64,000 nt of DNA. Source: Strobilurus pachycystidiatus. Taxonomy: Eukaryota > Basidiomycota > Agaricomycetes > Agaricales > Physalacriaceae. Positions 36,401 through 46,853 of this stretch are shown here, in pieces. Positions within the stretch are counted from its first letter, which is position 1. Every line of letters begins with the position of its first letter. The DNA lies in the NCBI GenBank assembly GCA_019915135.1, contig JAHLMK010000003.1, positions 1,674,001 to 1,738,000 on the forward strand. Reading direction: 5' to 3'. Both the position numbers and the translations under genes were made by a program. The notes under the pieces are model-generated. The model searched no databases. It worked only from the letters and a program-made list of their open reading frames with translations, and had not been told where the DNA came from.

Positions 36401-37448
36401 TCCCTCCTCAGCGTTGTCGGCGAACCCTGGGCAATCCAGCTTCTGCCTCCACGAGCGAAAGACATTCTTGAGTTGGGTCATGACACCACTCAGTTCTGGA
36501 AGCCTGGGGACGGACTGCGACTCTCCGAGGTAACTAAGTTCGTAGGAGAGGCAAGCCACATATCCGGACTGAACGGGGTCCAAACATTGGCTGACACCTG
36601 TATATGCGCCAATGAGGGTTACGGAAGCAGCGCTATGGCCGGCGGTATTGAAGCTTTTGGTCGTTTCCTGATGTATGACGCGAACTTGACCACCAACATG
36701 ACGCGACGGAAGGACGACAGATAGTGTCCCATACTGGAGAGAGTCATCATCCATCCTGTGATCATGAGAGTGAGAAATGGACAGCTCGATGAATGAGTGT
36801 CAAGAACTGACACTTCGGAAATGTTGATAGTACTGATAGATACAAAATGAGACTTCATTCTTTGGAAAGCATAGGAACGTACTCGGCGTGAGCTTCTCGC
36901 AAGGTGAGACTCTTAATCTTGTATTGCAGCAGGGTTGGAGGTACGGACGCGTCGAGAGCGGCATTGAGGTCAGGAATGGCCGTGGTTTTCAACCAGGTCT
37001 CCCATTGTGGGTTGTCGAAATGAACCTGCGAGACACTTAGCGGACAGAAGACGACGCGGAAAAATGCCGCACCTTTTCGCCTGGGAACGTCCAGGTCCCC
37101 GCTTCCTCTCCAGCACCCTCCGTCGACACCTGCATGATGGCACGCGCCTGAAGTTCATTGAGCGGAAGCCCGACTGTGCCAAGGCCGTCGAGATTGAGGC
37201 AGGGATTTGGCGCGTCGGAATACGTTTTTGAACACGCGAAGGAGCCGTCAAAGGCCATGTCGCCAGAGAGCGCATTGTTGAGATCTCCCTAATGAAGAGC
37301 ATCGGTGAAATAGAGTGCTTCATTGATGGAACACGTCTCAGACCTTGATATCATTGGACAGCGCAAGTAAGGGCTTCTCGTCGTCGATGTTCAGGCCTTG
37401 GTACGTGTCCCATTCCTCAATGGCTTCAATCTCCTGAAGGGACTCCAT
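33487..37448 (-). CDS. Large basidiomycete protein with degenerate 2OG-Fe(II) oxygenase-like region (copy B)
   Basis: Inverted paralog of the gene at 20587-24553, with the same exon plan at the 5' end: exons 37448-37344, 37288-37073 and 37025-36883, the third being 143 nt in both copies, then an exon from 36755. It opens MESLQEIEAIEEWDTYQGLN. The oxygenase-like core reads GTLSVVLPSRHVGGQVRV, then AYTGVSQCLDPVQSGY. By position HxD is HAE, the distal His is Gln and the 2OG Arg is Val. The C-terminal part keeps CGCKKC and ends in a basic KKPRI tail. A very small exon of about 19 nt near 35890 is needed to keep frame, so the middle of the model is less certain than in copy A. About 1,100 aa, function unknown. 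Confidence 0.7.
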
Positions 37449-37567
37449 GGTGGTAAGAGGCGAGACGCGTGGGAATTTAGGAGCATATTTGAAATCTGCT
37501 GAAACGGTAGACCTCGATCGCGTCGTGACCGTGCAACGTCCTCGGACGCGTAACGCCTGTAGCTAGG

Positions 37568-37871
37568 CAGATAGATTATAGTTGTTGAGCGGAAGTCCAA
37601 CTGGGCCGAGACCGTTGATATTGAGACATGGATTTGGCGCGTCGAAATACGTGTTAGAGGTCTCAAAGGAGCCGTTGAAGGCAATCTCGCCAGAGATCAC
37701 TCTTCAGATCTCTCCCTGTTTACAGAATATGGTCAAGCGGCCACATGCATTAGTGAACCCTCAGACCTTGATGTCCGTGGAAGGGGCAATCAAAGGCTTT
37801 TCTTCGTCGAGATTCAGTCCTTGGTAAGTGTCCCATGCTTCAATTGCCTCAATTTCCTGGAAAGAGTCCAT
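37568..37871 (-). pseudogene. Partial duplicate of exons 1-2 of copy B
   Basis: Directly upstream of copy B, a second version of its first two exons reads MDSFQEIEAIEAWDTYQGLN, then an intron, then FDAPNPCLNINGLGPVGLPL. The second exon contains in-frame stops and nothing follows that matches exon 3. It is a non-functional tandem fragment, possibly supplying promoter sequence to the intact gene. Confidence 0.75.
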
Positions 37872-38114
37872 ATAGTTGGAGGCTTGGTCGGAGGAGGACC
37901 GTGACGCGTGAGAATTCCGCGGCGCCGTTGAAATTACCAAATTTACCACGCCTCAACGCGTCAAAGTGCCTCCCCACCTAAGTCCTCTGTTCAGTGCCAG
38001 CGTGTATCCTGCTGGTCATGTCCTCAAGTAAAATTTCACCATATGCCACGCATCAGACGCGTAATAACGTCGGTGGGCAGGAAAGGTGGAAACGAATTGT
38101 AATACACGAATACA

Positions 38115-38311
38115 GAACTGTGATACACTAGTAACGAATAACGAATTGTAATACATACTGTAGTACATAATGGGTACTATCAGTGGAAATCATGTCTCGA
38201 AAATCAGCCAAATAACGAACTGTGATACAATAGTAACGAATGGAACGAATTGTATAGTATAGAATTAGTACCATCAGCGAAGATTATGTCTCGAAAATCG
38301 GCCAATACTTA
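38115..38311. repeat. AT-rich tandem duplication
   Basis: Two units of about 100 bp (38115-38216 and 38217-38311) each begin GAACTGTGATACA and each contain TAGTAACGAAT, ACGAATTGTA, GTAC.ATCAG and ATGTCTCGAAAATC. They lie between the P450 stop codon and the copy-B upstream region. No coding potential. Confidence 0.7.
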
Positions 38312-38338
38312 ACCGTAGTGGCACAGCGGCACAGCCGT

Positions 38339-40495
38339 TCAGTCTAAAGTGTTGGCAGAAAGACTTCTTGGAGTCAATGAGAACGGGAAGGGTCTCAACG
38401 TGCTGTTGTATGGCTGATCAGACGCGCGTTGGGCGCATGTCAAAGGTGCACTCACACAGCAACGTTGTCTGTGAACTCCATCTTGGGAATTATGTCCTGA
38501 CCATCAGTGTTGATTGCCGGTGCAATCTGACATTTTGCCAACATCAGAACAATGCAAATCCAGATGCTGCTATCCGCCAAGTGACGTCCGGGACATATCC
38601 TACGCAGAGTGAACAGAGTAAGGCGCAACGACAACCTCGACATACCTTCGACCGAATCCGAAGGGAGGTAGAAAAGGCTCTTCTCTTCCTCCTAGATCTT
38701 TGCGCATGAATCGCATGGGATCGAAACGTCTCGGGTTTTCGTACACATCCTCGTCGAGAGTCATACCTCTGCGACGTAGGGTGAGCCGACGGTGACTATC
38801 CGAACGGGAGCAGCTTGCCTGAGGTTCGGAATGACAATAGAATCTTTGGGAATGAACATATCACGATAAACATCGTCCTCCGTGGAGACATGAGGTACAC
38901 CTGCGATTCTCAGGCTCGTTATTCAGAAATGACTGGAGTCATATATCGCATACCAATTGGCGCTACGGGGTTCCACCTGTGGTATGCACAGGTCAGGCAC
39001 TGTGGCCGCGAAACAATAAGGTAAGTGATTGAGTCACTGACCTCAAGGTCTCCCGTAAGATACACTCCACAAATGGCAGGTTCTGTCGGTCACCAAAGTC
39101 TGGGAGTCTATCCTGACCGACAACGCAATCAATTTCCACTTGGGCCTTTTGTTGAATATCCGGATGGAGAATCATCGCCAGAATGAACGTCAAAATCGTT
39201 CCGTATACCTGGACAGCCTATCACAAATGGAAGCCAACGGAACAAGTCAATACGTACAGTGTCAGAGGCCGCCCAGTAGCACATGCCTGCGGCGTTTTTG
39301 ACATGGTCGTTCCATTCGGATGGTTGGCCGCATTTGAGCATTGGAGTCTCAGATTCATTGTCACTGTATGTGTCCACAAAAGATGAAACCAATTGTGGCC
39401 CTGACTTGAGCGCACATCAGGGACCGCGTTGATCAAGAGGCGATGTACGTACCATCCCGCTGCGCGCTAAGTCAAATCCAGTGTTGAGAACACGAGATGT
39501 GAGGGACTTGGCAGTGCATATCGCTCTGCTGTATGTCAAGTAAGGGAGCCACGTAAAGAATGATGCGGCTGGGCAGGCAGTTAGATCAAGTTCATCACTC
39601 CGGATCCAAGCCCATTGTGCTCACCGCGAGGAAAGCAATCGGCAAGAAAGCTGTCTGACTTGGCCAGAGCATCTGCCAATTCTTCGACGAGATCCACGAA
39701 GCGATCATCCGACGGTCGATGCCCGTACATCACCTGCATGATAATCGCGACCATGTATCTACAATCTTGTTGAATGAAATCATCTCTCGGGGAAAATGAC
39801 TGGCTAACCTTTTCAGCGAAGCGTGATACGACTCTGAGGGAGACTCGAGTAGGGAATGGACCAAATTGACGGCCTCCCGAGTTTGGATACCCTCAAATTT
39901 CCTGCACTCCTCATGTCCCAGAAAGCGCTGAACCATTCCACGCTGAACATGCAGCTCGGGACTGTAAGTAAGGAACCCAAGAACGTCCTTCCAGCCGATC
40001 CTAGAATGGGAGTCAGCACGTAGTACACATATCGCGCTATACTAAACTCACATATTCAACACCGCAACCATAGGCCGACTGCTGTACTTGGCGCTCCTCT
40101 TGTCCAGAAGATCGTTGGCAGCCTTCACGGAATCTAAGACCACCATCTTCCGCCCGAATACTTCGAGATACATCACATCGCCTGTAGTGCACCGTCCGGT
40201 TATTTTTGGGATGCAGCGTGGATGGACGACACCTACCATATGTCTTGGCCCATTCATGGAAAAGGTCCCCTCTGAAAGGCCGGTCCAGGTCAGACGCATT
40301 GGCTATAAAGAGGCGCAGGTTTCCAATGAAAGCATCACGGGGAGGACCTGGCGGAAGACATGGAAGGGAATCACGTCTTGAACGAGGCTGCCTCATGTAC
40401 GGAAGGCCCAGTAACAACAGCAGAAGTAGACCTCCGGACAGATAGAGTTCGGAGGGACTCATGCTTGTGGGTGGTAGGTCTTCTCGGAAACGCAT
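38339..40495 (-). CDS. Cytochrome P450 monooxygenase
   Basis: Microsomal P450 of a basidiomycete secondary-metabolism or xenobiotic type. It opens with a hydrophobic anchor (LYLSGGLLLLLLLGLPYM) and the proline hinge LPPGP. An I-helix-like AASDT precedes an intron, then ILRETLR gives the K-helix ExxR. The heme loop FGFGRRICPGRH is split by an intron after FGFGR. The heme cysteine is present. The last exon gives RPFPFSLTPRS and a stop at 38339-38341. The start is either 40495 or the second ATG at 40462; the latter places the anchor at the extreme N-terminus. The retrotransposon lies about 470 bp upstream of the start and could affect expression. Substrate unknown. Confidence 0.8.
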
Positions 40496-40822
40496 GACAG
40501 ACTTTATACGCCGCGGAGACAGTAAATTGGATACCTATTCTTGAAATTATATCGAAAACGTGTCCGATGAGGCAGCACCTGGGTTTGCATGGCTCTTTGA
40601 CGCTACTGTTAGCGGCTCCAGTCCAATCTGAGCGATGATAAAAACCATTAAATCGAGTCGCATACCGGCTTCATGTGAAACCGCTCAGATCGATCTACAT
40701 TCCTGTATACAACGCTAACAGACTGAGACATGTTAGCGCACCTGATAATCAGAACTAAGAAACGGCTGACAACGTCACCTCATATTATACTGAAGCAAGA
40801 CATGCTCGTAGATCCTTACAAA

Positions 40823-40960
40823 GTCCGCGTCGTGCCCATTTCTCCGTCCTTCGTGAACCGCCTGTCCGTGACCAGATGCGCGCTCTCATACAAGCTGGCA
40901 AGCATGTTATCCAGCTCAAAATGGAGTTTCTCCCGCGTCTTCGCGCCATCTTTTCGACGT
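40823..40960 (-). pseudogene. 3' part of a host gene split by the retrotransposon
   Basis: Minus-strand coding-like end, running from the LTR edge to a stop codon at about 40823 and including LHFELDNMLASLYESAHLV. The matching 5' part lies on the far side of the element (about 56480-56752). With one ACGT copy removed, the two parts join in a single frame through a plausible intron. I do not recognise the protein. The 15.5-kb insertion separates the last exon, so the gene is presumably inactive. Confidence 0.6.
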
Positions 40961-41436
40961 TGTCACGAAGTCAGGAGGGTTGTAAGTTACTCCCCTGGTC
41001 CGCCAGATACCAGCGGTGCTTGAGTTAGCACAGCCGGGAATCCGTTTCGTTCGGTGCCTACCACTCTGAAGTCCCTGTTCGATCCTGTCCTTTAACAAAT
41101 GATTCCTTTGTCTAGGACTTATCCTACAACAGCTTGTCTTACTCTGTGATGGGGTACTAAACCCTCCAGAAATCTATACTGGCGTTCTGTGGCTTGGCGC
41201 TACTGTGCTCGGTGAGTCAAAATCAAGATGCAACTGCGATTTCGTGTAACTGGTAAAGATGAACTAACTCTACTTCCCTAGCGATGGGTTTATATACTAC
41301 GCCCCGGCTCCACTACTCCACAATTCCCACTCCTTAGGTCTGGATCCTGTTCTACCCTCTGCCCTGACTCCACTGTCTGTTTTTTAGTATAGGATTTTCC
41401 CAGGACTATCCTCTGGTCTTCAAGCGCGTCGTGACA
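40961..41436 (-). repeat. 3' LTR of the gypsy element
   Basis: 476-bp direct repeat of 56004-56479, beginning TGTCACGAAGTC and ending CGTCGTGACA on the plus strand. No difference from the other LTR was noticed on side-by-side reading. Confidence 0.95.
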
Positions 41437-41486
41437 TCCGCGGGGAACTTTTAGACTGATCGTCCCCGATCACTTCTGGTCGGCTG

Positions 41487-42452
41487 TCAAAATTCGCAGG
41501 TTTCTCGCATCCGATAAAGAGCTTTGGTAGCTGGACTCCACCATGTTCCTCGTCCATTTCCTGCTTGGAGATCAATGGCTGGATAAAACTCTTTTGGCAC
41601 CATTCGCCAGTCTCTCTCCTCCATCCTCTTGTTTCGTTTTTCGCGTAAGTGGGACGCCAGGAATTGATTGGGAACGGCTAAATATCTCGGAAAGGCGACC
41701 GAGCTGGGTTTGTTTGGATCCGTTACCTGGCTTACGATGAATATCGCGTATCCAGACGCCCGGTAGTAAAGTTCGCCGATTCGGAAATTTCCCAATCTCG
41801 GTGGACTATATCCGAAGAACCAGGGGTGCAATTCGTAGGTGGATTCGGTCACCATCAGGTACAGCTGGCGCGTAGGAAGATGAGCAGCGTATTCGAGCAG
41901 GATTTCATGATGATCTCGAAATTGGGGTTGTCCGCTGTAATTATGCACTGGCAGACAGTGGTGGTCAGGGGGGCATGGGATTTGCGTGAGATTAGGAATA
42001 TCGGACGGCGTCTGTACGCGGTCTGTGTCAAGGGAGGCCCGGCCCGCTGTAAATTGCCATTCCATTAGGCTATCGCGAGAAATGATGGGCAGAATGGCTT
42101 GTGACTCGTTTTGCTTGGCCCTGAATATGGGTTGGACGTATGACATGATTTCCTCTGCGCTAGTCTCCCTCTCGTCCTCAGAAACATCGGCCAAGTGTGA
42201 GGCATCCTCTACCTCCTCTCCCCCTTCCTCTTCTTCTTCATCATCTCCTCCCATGCGGGCACGGGCTATGTTCGTGATGTCGTCGGTATCTGGGAACCTG
42301 GCGATTTGCTGTGGGTCGAGTGTGGGTGGCAGAAGAGGCAGCCTGGCATACTTGGTGGCTTCAAGTATGGGTGGTTTCTGGAAGCGACTGTTCGTCGGTT
42401 TCAGAGGGGTCTCATTTGGCAATCGCGGAGGGGCAGGCATAGACCAGTCCAT
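41487..42452 (-). CDS. Retrotransposon ORF3, unknown protein
   Basis: A 321-aa open frame between the pol ORF and the 3' LTR, where retroviral-like elements carry an extra gene. No signal peptide or membrane segment is visible, so it does not look like an envelope protein. The N-terminal third is proline-rich (SRFQKPPILE, LPPTLDPQQI). Residues about 70-105 form an acidic block, and the C-terminal half is globular-looking with many aromatics (LHPWFFGYSPP, FRIGELYYRASGYAIFIV). Not recognised. It may be a spliced continuation of pol or an independent accessory protein. Confidence 0.65.
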   Translation of the reverse strand: MDWSMPAPPRLPNETPLKPTNSRFQKPPILEATKYARLPLLPPTLDPQQIARFPDTDDITNIARARMGGDDEEEEEGGEEVEDASHLADVSEDERETSAEEIMSYVQPIFRAKQNESQAILPIISRDSLMEWQFTAGRASLDTDRVQTPSDIPNLTQIPCPPDHHCLPVHNYSGQPQFRDHHEILLEYAAHLPTRQLYLMVTESTYELHPWFFGYSPPRLGNFRIGELYYRASGYAIFIVSQVTDPNKPSSVAFPRYLAVPNQFLASHLREKRNKRMEERDWRMVPKEFYPAIDLQAGNGRGTWWSPATKALYRMRETCEF

Positions 42453-42767
42453 GCCTAGAGTGTGGTCAAGATTGTGTTGGTCAGAGGACAGTGACTGGGA
42501 TTGGCGCTATTCGTTCGTGGTTGATCAACATGCTGGTTAATCCTCTAACGACACTTACCAGTATGCGTTCAAGAGGCTCCTCATTCTTAAGCTCTCCCGC
42601 GTGTCCACCTATTGCCCGTAGGATGGTGCGAAAAGTTTTTCTTGGCATATATGTTGGGCGTGCTTGGGGGTTTATGGGGGGAGGAAGAGCTGGAGTATGC
42701 GGCCATTTCCTTTATGTTGGGATCGCCCGCGATCCCAGGTCACTTAAACTTTCTAAGTGGCGCCTTT

Positions 42768-45700
42768 TCAATGATTTATGTCGTAAGGTTGGCAGGTGCG
42801 TAGTTTTTTGTCTTCTCTTTTTCCCACGCCACCCTTTTCTGATTCTTCTTCATTTTCTGACTCGGTGTTAGGTTCCATCCAGTCTTCCATTCTTTCTTCT
42901 GGTTCTTCCAATATTCGAATTAATTCCTGTCGTCGGGTTATGTAGGGGATTACCCGAAATCCTGCTACTGGTCTTGCCCATGCCGTTCCGTCCAACTCGG
43001 CCAGCTTATAATTCCCTTTTTGCGTTCTTTCAATTATTTGATATGGCCCTAAATAGCGCGGGTTGGTTTTGCGCTCTATTCGGTGTGTAGCTTCGAATTG
43101 TACGTCTCGGACTAATATCAGCTCTCCTGGCTCGTAATTTGTTCTTTGTAGACAGTGCCAATAGCGTTTGTTGAATTGTTCCCGATTCCTGAGTCTACTT
43201 TTTTGTAGGGTTTCGGTAGCTTGTTGCGTGTCCTTTTCAAGTCTTTCTAGTTGTCGTATCCGGCTAGTGAGCAGTTCTGCTGATGTCATATTCCTCTCGT
43301 ACCACTCTATTCCGCAAGTCATATCTACCAGGTCCAACGGGAGCACAGGCTCTACTCCGTGTGCTATGAAGTAAGGCGAGTATCCTGTGGCCGAATTGAT
43401 TGTTACTTTATCAGCAAATATAGCCAGTCGTACTTTCGTATGCCAGTTTATTGGGGCCCCCGTTATTGGGTGTTTCTCACAGGATCGTACTATGGCTTCC
43501 CTCAATGTAAAGTGTCCTCGTTCTACCAGTCCATTGCCATGTTTGTTGTACGGAGTTATGGTGATGTGAGGGATGCCGAGTTTTTTGGCTAATAGACGGA
43601 ACGCTCCTTGTACTTCGGGCCCATTGTCCGTAACCACTGTGCCCACCACTCCGTATCGGCAGTAAATTTCTTCTTCTAGAAAATTTGCCACGGCGTTTGC
43701 CGTTACTCTCCTTAACGGCCTTGCTTCTGTTATTCCTGATAGGTCGTCCTTTGCCACTACTATAGCTATATATCCCCCGCTGGGCGGCATAAACATCACA
43801 TCTAGGTACATTTTTTCCATGAAACGCACTGGTTCCGCAATACTGGGGGGTATTTGGACTTTGATGAGATTTCGCATTTGACACTCGTGACATGAAGAAA
43901 TATAATCATGAGTGTCCTTTTGCATGTGAGGCCAATTATAACGTTGCTTGAGCAGCTCGTACACTGCGTGTACTCCTTTGTGCCCTAGCCTGTCATGTGC
44001 CCATTCCAGCAAGGTAGGGCGAAGTTGCTGGTCCATTATTACTTTCTGTGCTTTTCCGTCTGGATTCCGTTTATAAAGAACTCCTCTTTTTACAAAGTAC
44101 TGCAGCGTTAATTTGACAAATTTCTTCCTTTCTTGATTGGACTGAAATTTATTCCTTAGTTGCATATTGTGGCTTTCACCACTGGTCAGGTACTCGAGGA
44201 CTTGTCTCAGCTTCGAATCCTTCTCCTCTTGCCTCCTTACATCCGATTGGCTGGTCTGACCTGCCGCCCCGTCTAGAATATGCAACACTTCGTAGGTCAT
44301 GCAGTGCAGTTTGTCTCTGCGAGGGATTAGGCATATCAACGCAATATTATCCAGCCATTCTTCCGCCTCCTCTCTATCTTCTTCTTCTATTTCTTCCAGA
44401 GTAGGTCGGCGTCTGGACAGTCCATCCGGTCCTTTAAAACGTGCTGCCGGTACATGTACCATATCGAAATCAAACAGCAATATTCCTTGGATCCATCTGT
44501 TTACCACGGCTGAAGGCTGTAGATCGGGCTCGTTTAGCATGCCTTTGATGTACTTGGCATCCATTTCTACTACCAGCTTGGGTGCTCCTATGATGTAAAT
44601 CCTCCAATGTCTTAAGGCTCTGAAAAGTCCGTACAGTTCCAATTTAGGTTGCGAGTACCTGGCTTCCACTGCATTCATGGGTAGAGATCCGTATCTGGCC
44701 GGTCTTCTCTTTCCTCTGTCATCTGCTTGCGCAAGTACCATGCCTACTGCTATATGACTGGTATCCACTGACAACACGATTGGGTTCTGCGATTTGTAGT
44801 TTATGGCCCTCAGTGCTGGTGCAGTGGTAATTTTATGTTTCAAGTTTTCAAACGCTTGATTCCTAACCTGTGTCCAGATAAACTCTTCCCCTGCCCTAGT
44901 GAGTTCCGTCAAAGGTCTGGCGTGTAGTGAGTAGTTTTCTATCCAAATACGTACAGTGCCGCAGAGCCCTAGGAATCCTCGTACCTCCTTCACGTCCTTT
45001 GGTATTTGCCATTTGACGACTTTGCCAACCCTTTCTTGGTCAGGCGTTCTGCCTAGCCTACTGCAGGTCTGTCCGACTATTACTGCCTCTGGCCTGCATA
45101 GCTTGATCTTTTTAGGTGCAAAGGTGGCTCCTGCGCACTCGAATCGGTGCATTACTCGATCTACATCATTTGCATGTTCCCATATATATCGCCGAATTTG
45201 AGGATTTTCTTTTAACGTCTCGGCATTTCCTTCCTTGTCCAAGTACTCTGACCGCGGTCCCTTTATTCCTAAATCATCTATGAATATGTTGGCTACGTCC
45301 GGAATTTCTGGATGAATGATAAATGACGTGCAGTTCTGAAATTCAGCCGGCGAGTTTGTATAGCCCATGGGTAACGAAGTTATTCTTAGTAGCCCCAAAG
45401 GAGTATAAAATGCCGTCAGGTCTCTTGATCTTGGGTGTACCAGCCTCGCATCAAAACCCCAGAATAGGTCGAACACTGTGAAGCATTGGCTTCCGCCGAA
45501 TGGTTCCACAAAGTCGTCTATCACTGGCAATTGGCCTGCGTCTCGTATAGAAACCTTGTTTAAAGGTTGTAGATCATGAATTATCCTCAGCGTTCCGTTC
45601 TTCTTTAGTATACAGAACCATCGGCATCGGTAAGACGATTGGCTGGGCTCATAAACTCCTGCCGCCATTTTGCTCTTCAGAAGTTCTACCACTTTATCTC

Positions 45701-46853
45701 GAATTCCTGGTGGAATGGGAATATTCTTGTATTCCCATGGCACGTGTGGTACTGTAGGCATGATGTAGTCGGAGAAATATTCTCTGCTTAACGTGCCTCT
45801 ATCCTTTTCCTCGTAGGCCAGTGTCTTTTCGTGTTTTCGAATTATATGCTTGAACAATTTCTCTTCTTCTTCTGTTAGAAATCCGTCTTTATTGACTTGT
45901 AACTCCTCCATTCTCTGGTCTGTTAACTTTTCTGTGGCTTCAAATTCAGGTGGATGCATCGGTAGAGGCTCCAGCGTGATTAGTGGATCTCTAGGAACCT
46001 TTCTCTGCACTCTCGCTTCTTCGGGGAACGTTCCTGGTACCGGCTTCACCTTCTTTGCTACCGTTTTGTACATGGTGAACACCTCTCCGTTTGCTTGAGG
46101 ATAAGGATCATCGTCCGTGCACTGTATCAGAAAGTCGTCCTCCTCAAACTCGTATCCCTCCGTACAGTAAAAACCCGTGTCCAGCATCCTGACTTCCGGT
46201 AACTCTTCTTCTCCACACTCTTCCTCTCCTATTAGTTCCAGCATATAGCTTTTGAATCCTTCTATACCCTTGGTCGGACTTTTTGAATCATACTCTACTT
46301 TTCTTGAGGATGATTCATGCTGTTGAGTCCCTCTGTTTGGCAGTGCCAAAAGGTTTTTCCATTTTCTCGCTACAATCCACATCATCCACGCTGTTACTAG
46401 TACGAATCCGATTCCATAAAGACCGTGATTTGATTTTATTTCGTTCACTCCCTTCATCTGCGTCCAACACTTTTGCGTCTGCGAGAGACCTTGATGGTCC
46501 AATCGTTCTACCGAGTCACCTGTCTGTTGGTTAATGATTTGGTTTCTGAATATCGTCTCATCACCCACTTTACGCCGCGATGTCATAGTTGACCGCTCGT
46601 TTATAGCCGTAGTCGTCGAAGTAGTCAAGAGAATCCAGATAGCCGTGGTCCAAGATACGATAAATTTCCTGCGGGAACGGAAAGGATATGTTTCTCGTCG
46701 CTCGCAGCGTGTTTGCGAGTTCGAAACAATCTCCCATCTCCAAAATGTTAGCGGCGTGGTGAAGAAACGCATCGTCTTGCCAGGTAAGAATGGGATTGAC
46801 CGGGAGCAGAGGTACCCTCGGTCGCATTTGGTCGAGTTCGTTCCGTTCCCCAT
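42768..46853 (-). CDS. pol: Gypsy pol: reverse transcriptase, RNase H, integrase
   Basis: 1,361 codons. RT spans about residues 380-620, with the metal-binding Asp in TVFDLFWGF (462) and the catalytic FIDD (524-527, in place of YxDD). RNase H acidic residues are at D697, E739, D765 and D810. The integrase zinc finger is H953, H958, C988, C991, and the core D1018, D1076, E1111 lies in YLDVMF, VVTDNGP and GLVERG. A GPY motif (YLGPYQII) follows. No chromodomain is seen and no protease, which lies in ORF1. The frame is +1 relative to ORF1, overlapping it by 284 nt. The likely true start is Met90 at 46586, whose AUG is 14 nt upstream of the ORF1 stop codon. A hydrophobic helix at about 144-163 is unusual for pol. 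Confidence 0.92.
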   Translation of the reverse strand: MGNGTNSTKCDRGYLCSRSIPFLPGKTMRFFTTPLTFWRWEIVSNSQTRCERRETYPFRSRRKFIVSWTTAIWILLTTSTTTAINERSTMTSRRKVGDETIFRNQIINQQTGDSVERLDHQGLSQTQKCWTQMKGVNEIKSNHGLYGIGFVLVTAWMMWIVARKWKNLLALPNRGTQQHESSSRKVEYDSKSPTKGIEGFKSYMLELIGEEECGEEELPEVRMLDTGFYCTEGYEFEEDDFLIQCTDDDPYPQANGEVFTMYKTVAKKVKPVPGTFPEEARVQRKVPRDPLITLEPLPMHPPEFEATEKLTDQRMEELQVNKDGFLTEEEEKLFKHIIRKHEKTLAYEEKDRGTLSREYFSDYIMPTVPHVPWEYKNIPIPPGIRDKVVELLKSKMAAGVYEPSQSSYRCRWFCILKKNGTLRIIHDLQPLNKVSIRDAGQLPVIDDFVEPFGGSQCFTVFDLFWGFDARLVHPRSRDLTAFYTPLGLLRITSLPMGYTNSPAEFQNCTSFIIHPEIPDVANIFIDDLGIKGPRSEYLDKEGNAETLKENPQIRRYIWEHANDVDRVMHRFECAGATFAPKKIKLCRPEAVIVGQTCSRLGRTPDQERVGKVVKWQIPKDVKEVRGFLGLCGTVRIWIENYSLHARPLTELTRAGEEFIWTQVRNQAFENLKHKITTAPALRAINYKSQNPIVLSVDTSHIAVGMVLAQADDRGKRRPARYGSLPMNAVEARYSQPKLELYGLFRALRHWRIYIIGAPKLVVEMDAKYIKGMLNEPDLQPSAVVNRWIQGILLFDFDMVHVPAARFKGPDGLSRRRPTLEEIEEEDREEAEEWLDNIALICLIPRRDKLHCMTYEVLHILDGAAGQTSQSDVRRQEEKDSKLRQVLEYLTSGESHNMQLRNKFQSNQERKKFVKLTLQYFVKRGVLYKRNPDGKAQKVIMDQQLRPTLLEWAHDRLGHKGVHAVYELLKQRYNWPHMQKDTHDYISSCHECQMRNLIKVQIPPSIAEPVRFMEKMYLDVMFMPPSGGYIAIVVAKDDLSGITEARPLRRVTANAVANFLEEEIYCRYGVVGTVVTDNGPEVQGAFRLLAKKLGIPHITITPYNKHGNGLVERGHFTLREAIVRSCEKHPITGAPINWHTKVRLAIFADKVTINSATGYSPYFIAHGVEPVLPLDLVDMTCGIEWYERNMTSAELLTSRIRQLERLEKDTQQATETLQKSRLRNREQFNKRYWHCLQRTNYEPGELILVRDVQFEATHRIERKTNPRYLGPYQIIERTQKGNYKLAELDGTAWARPVAGFRVIPYITRRQELIRILEEPEERMEDWMEPNTESENEEESEKGGVGKREDKKLRTCQPYDINH

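Noticed and set aside
38339..40960. Idea that the retrotransposon interrupted the P450
   Set aside because: The P450 runs intact from its membrane anchor to its last exon. The LTR begins about 470 bp upstream, beyond the tail of a different gene.
41437..41470. Polypurine tract next to the 3' LTR
   Set aside because: The bases directly before the 3' LTR in the sense direction are mixed (GTTCCCCGCGGA), so no tract can be claimed.
41487..42452. Envelope gene call for ORF3
   Set aside because: No signal peptide, no membrane anchor and no cysteine pattern of a surface protein.
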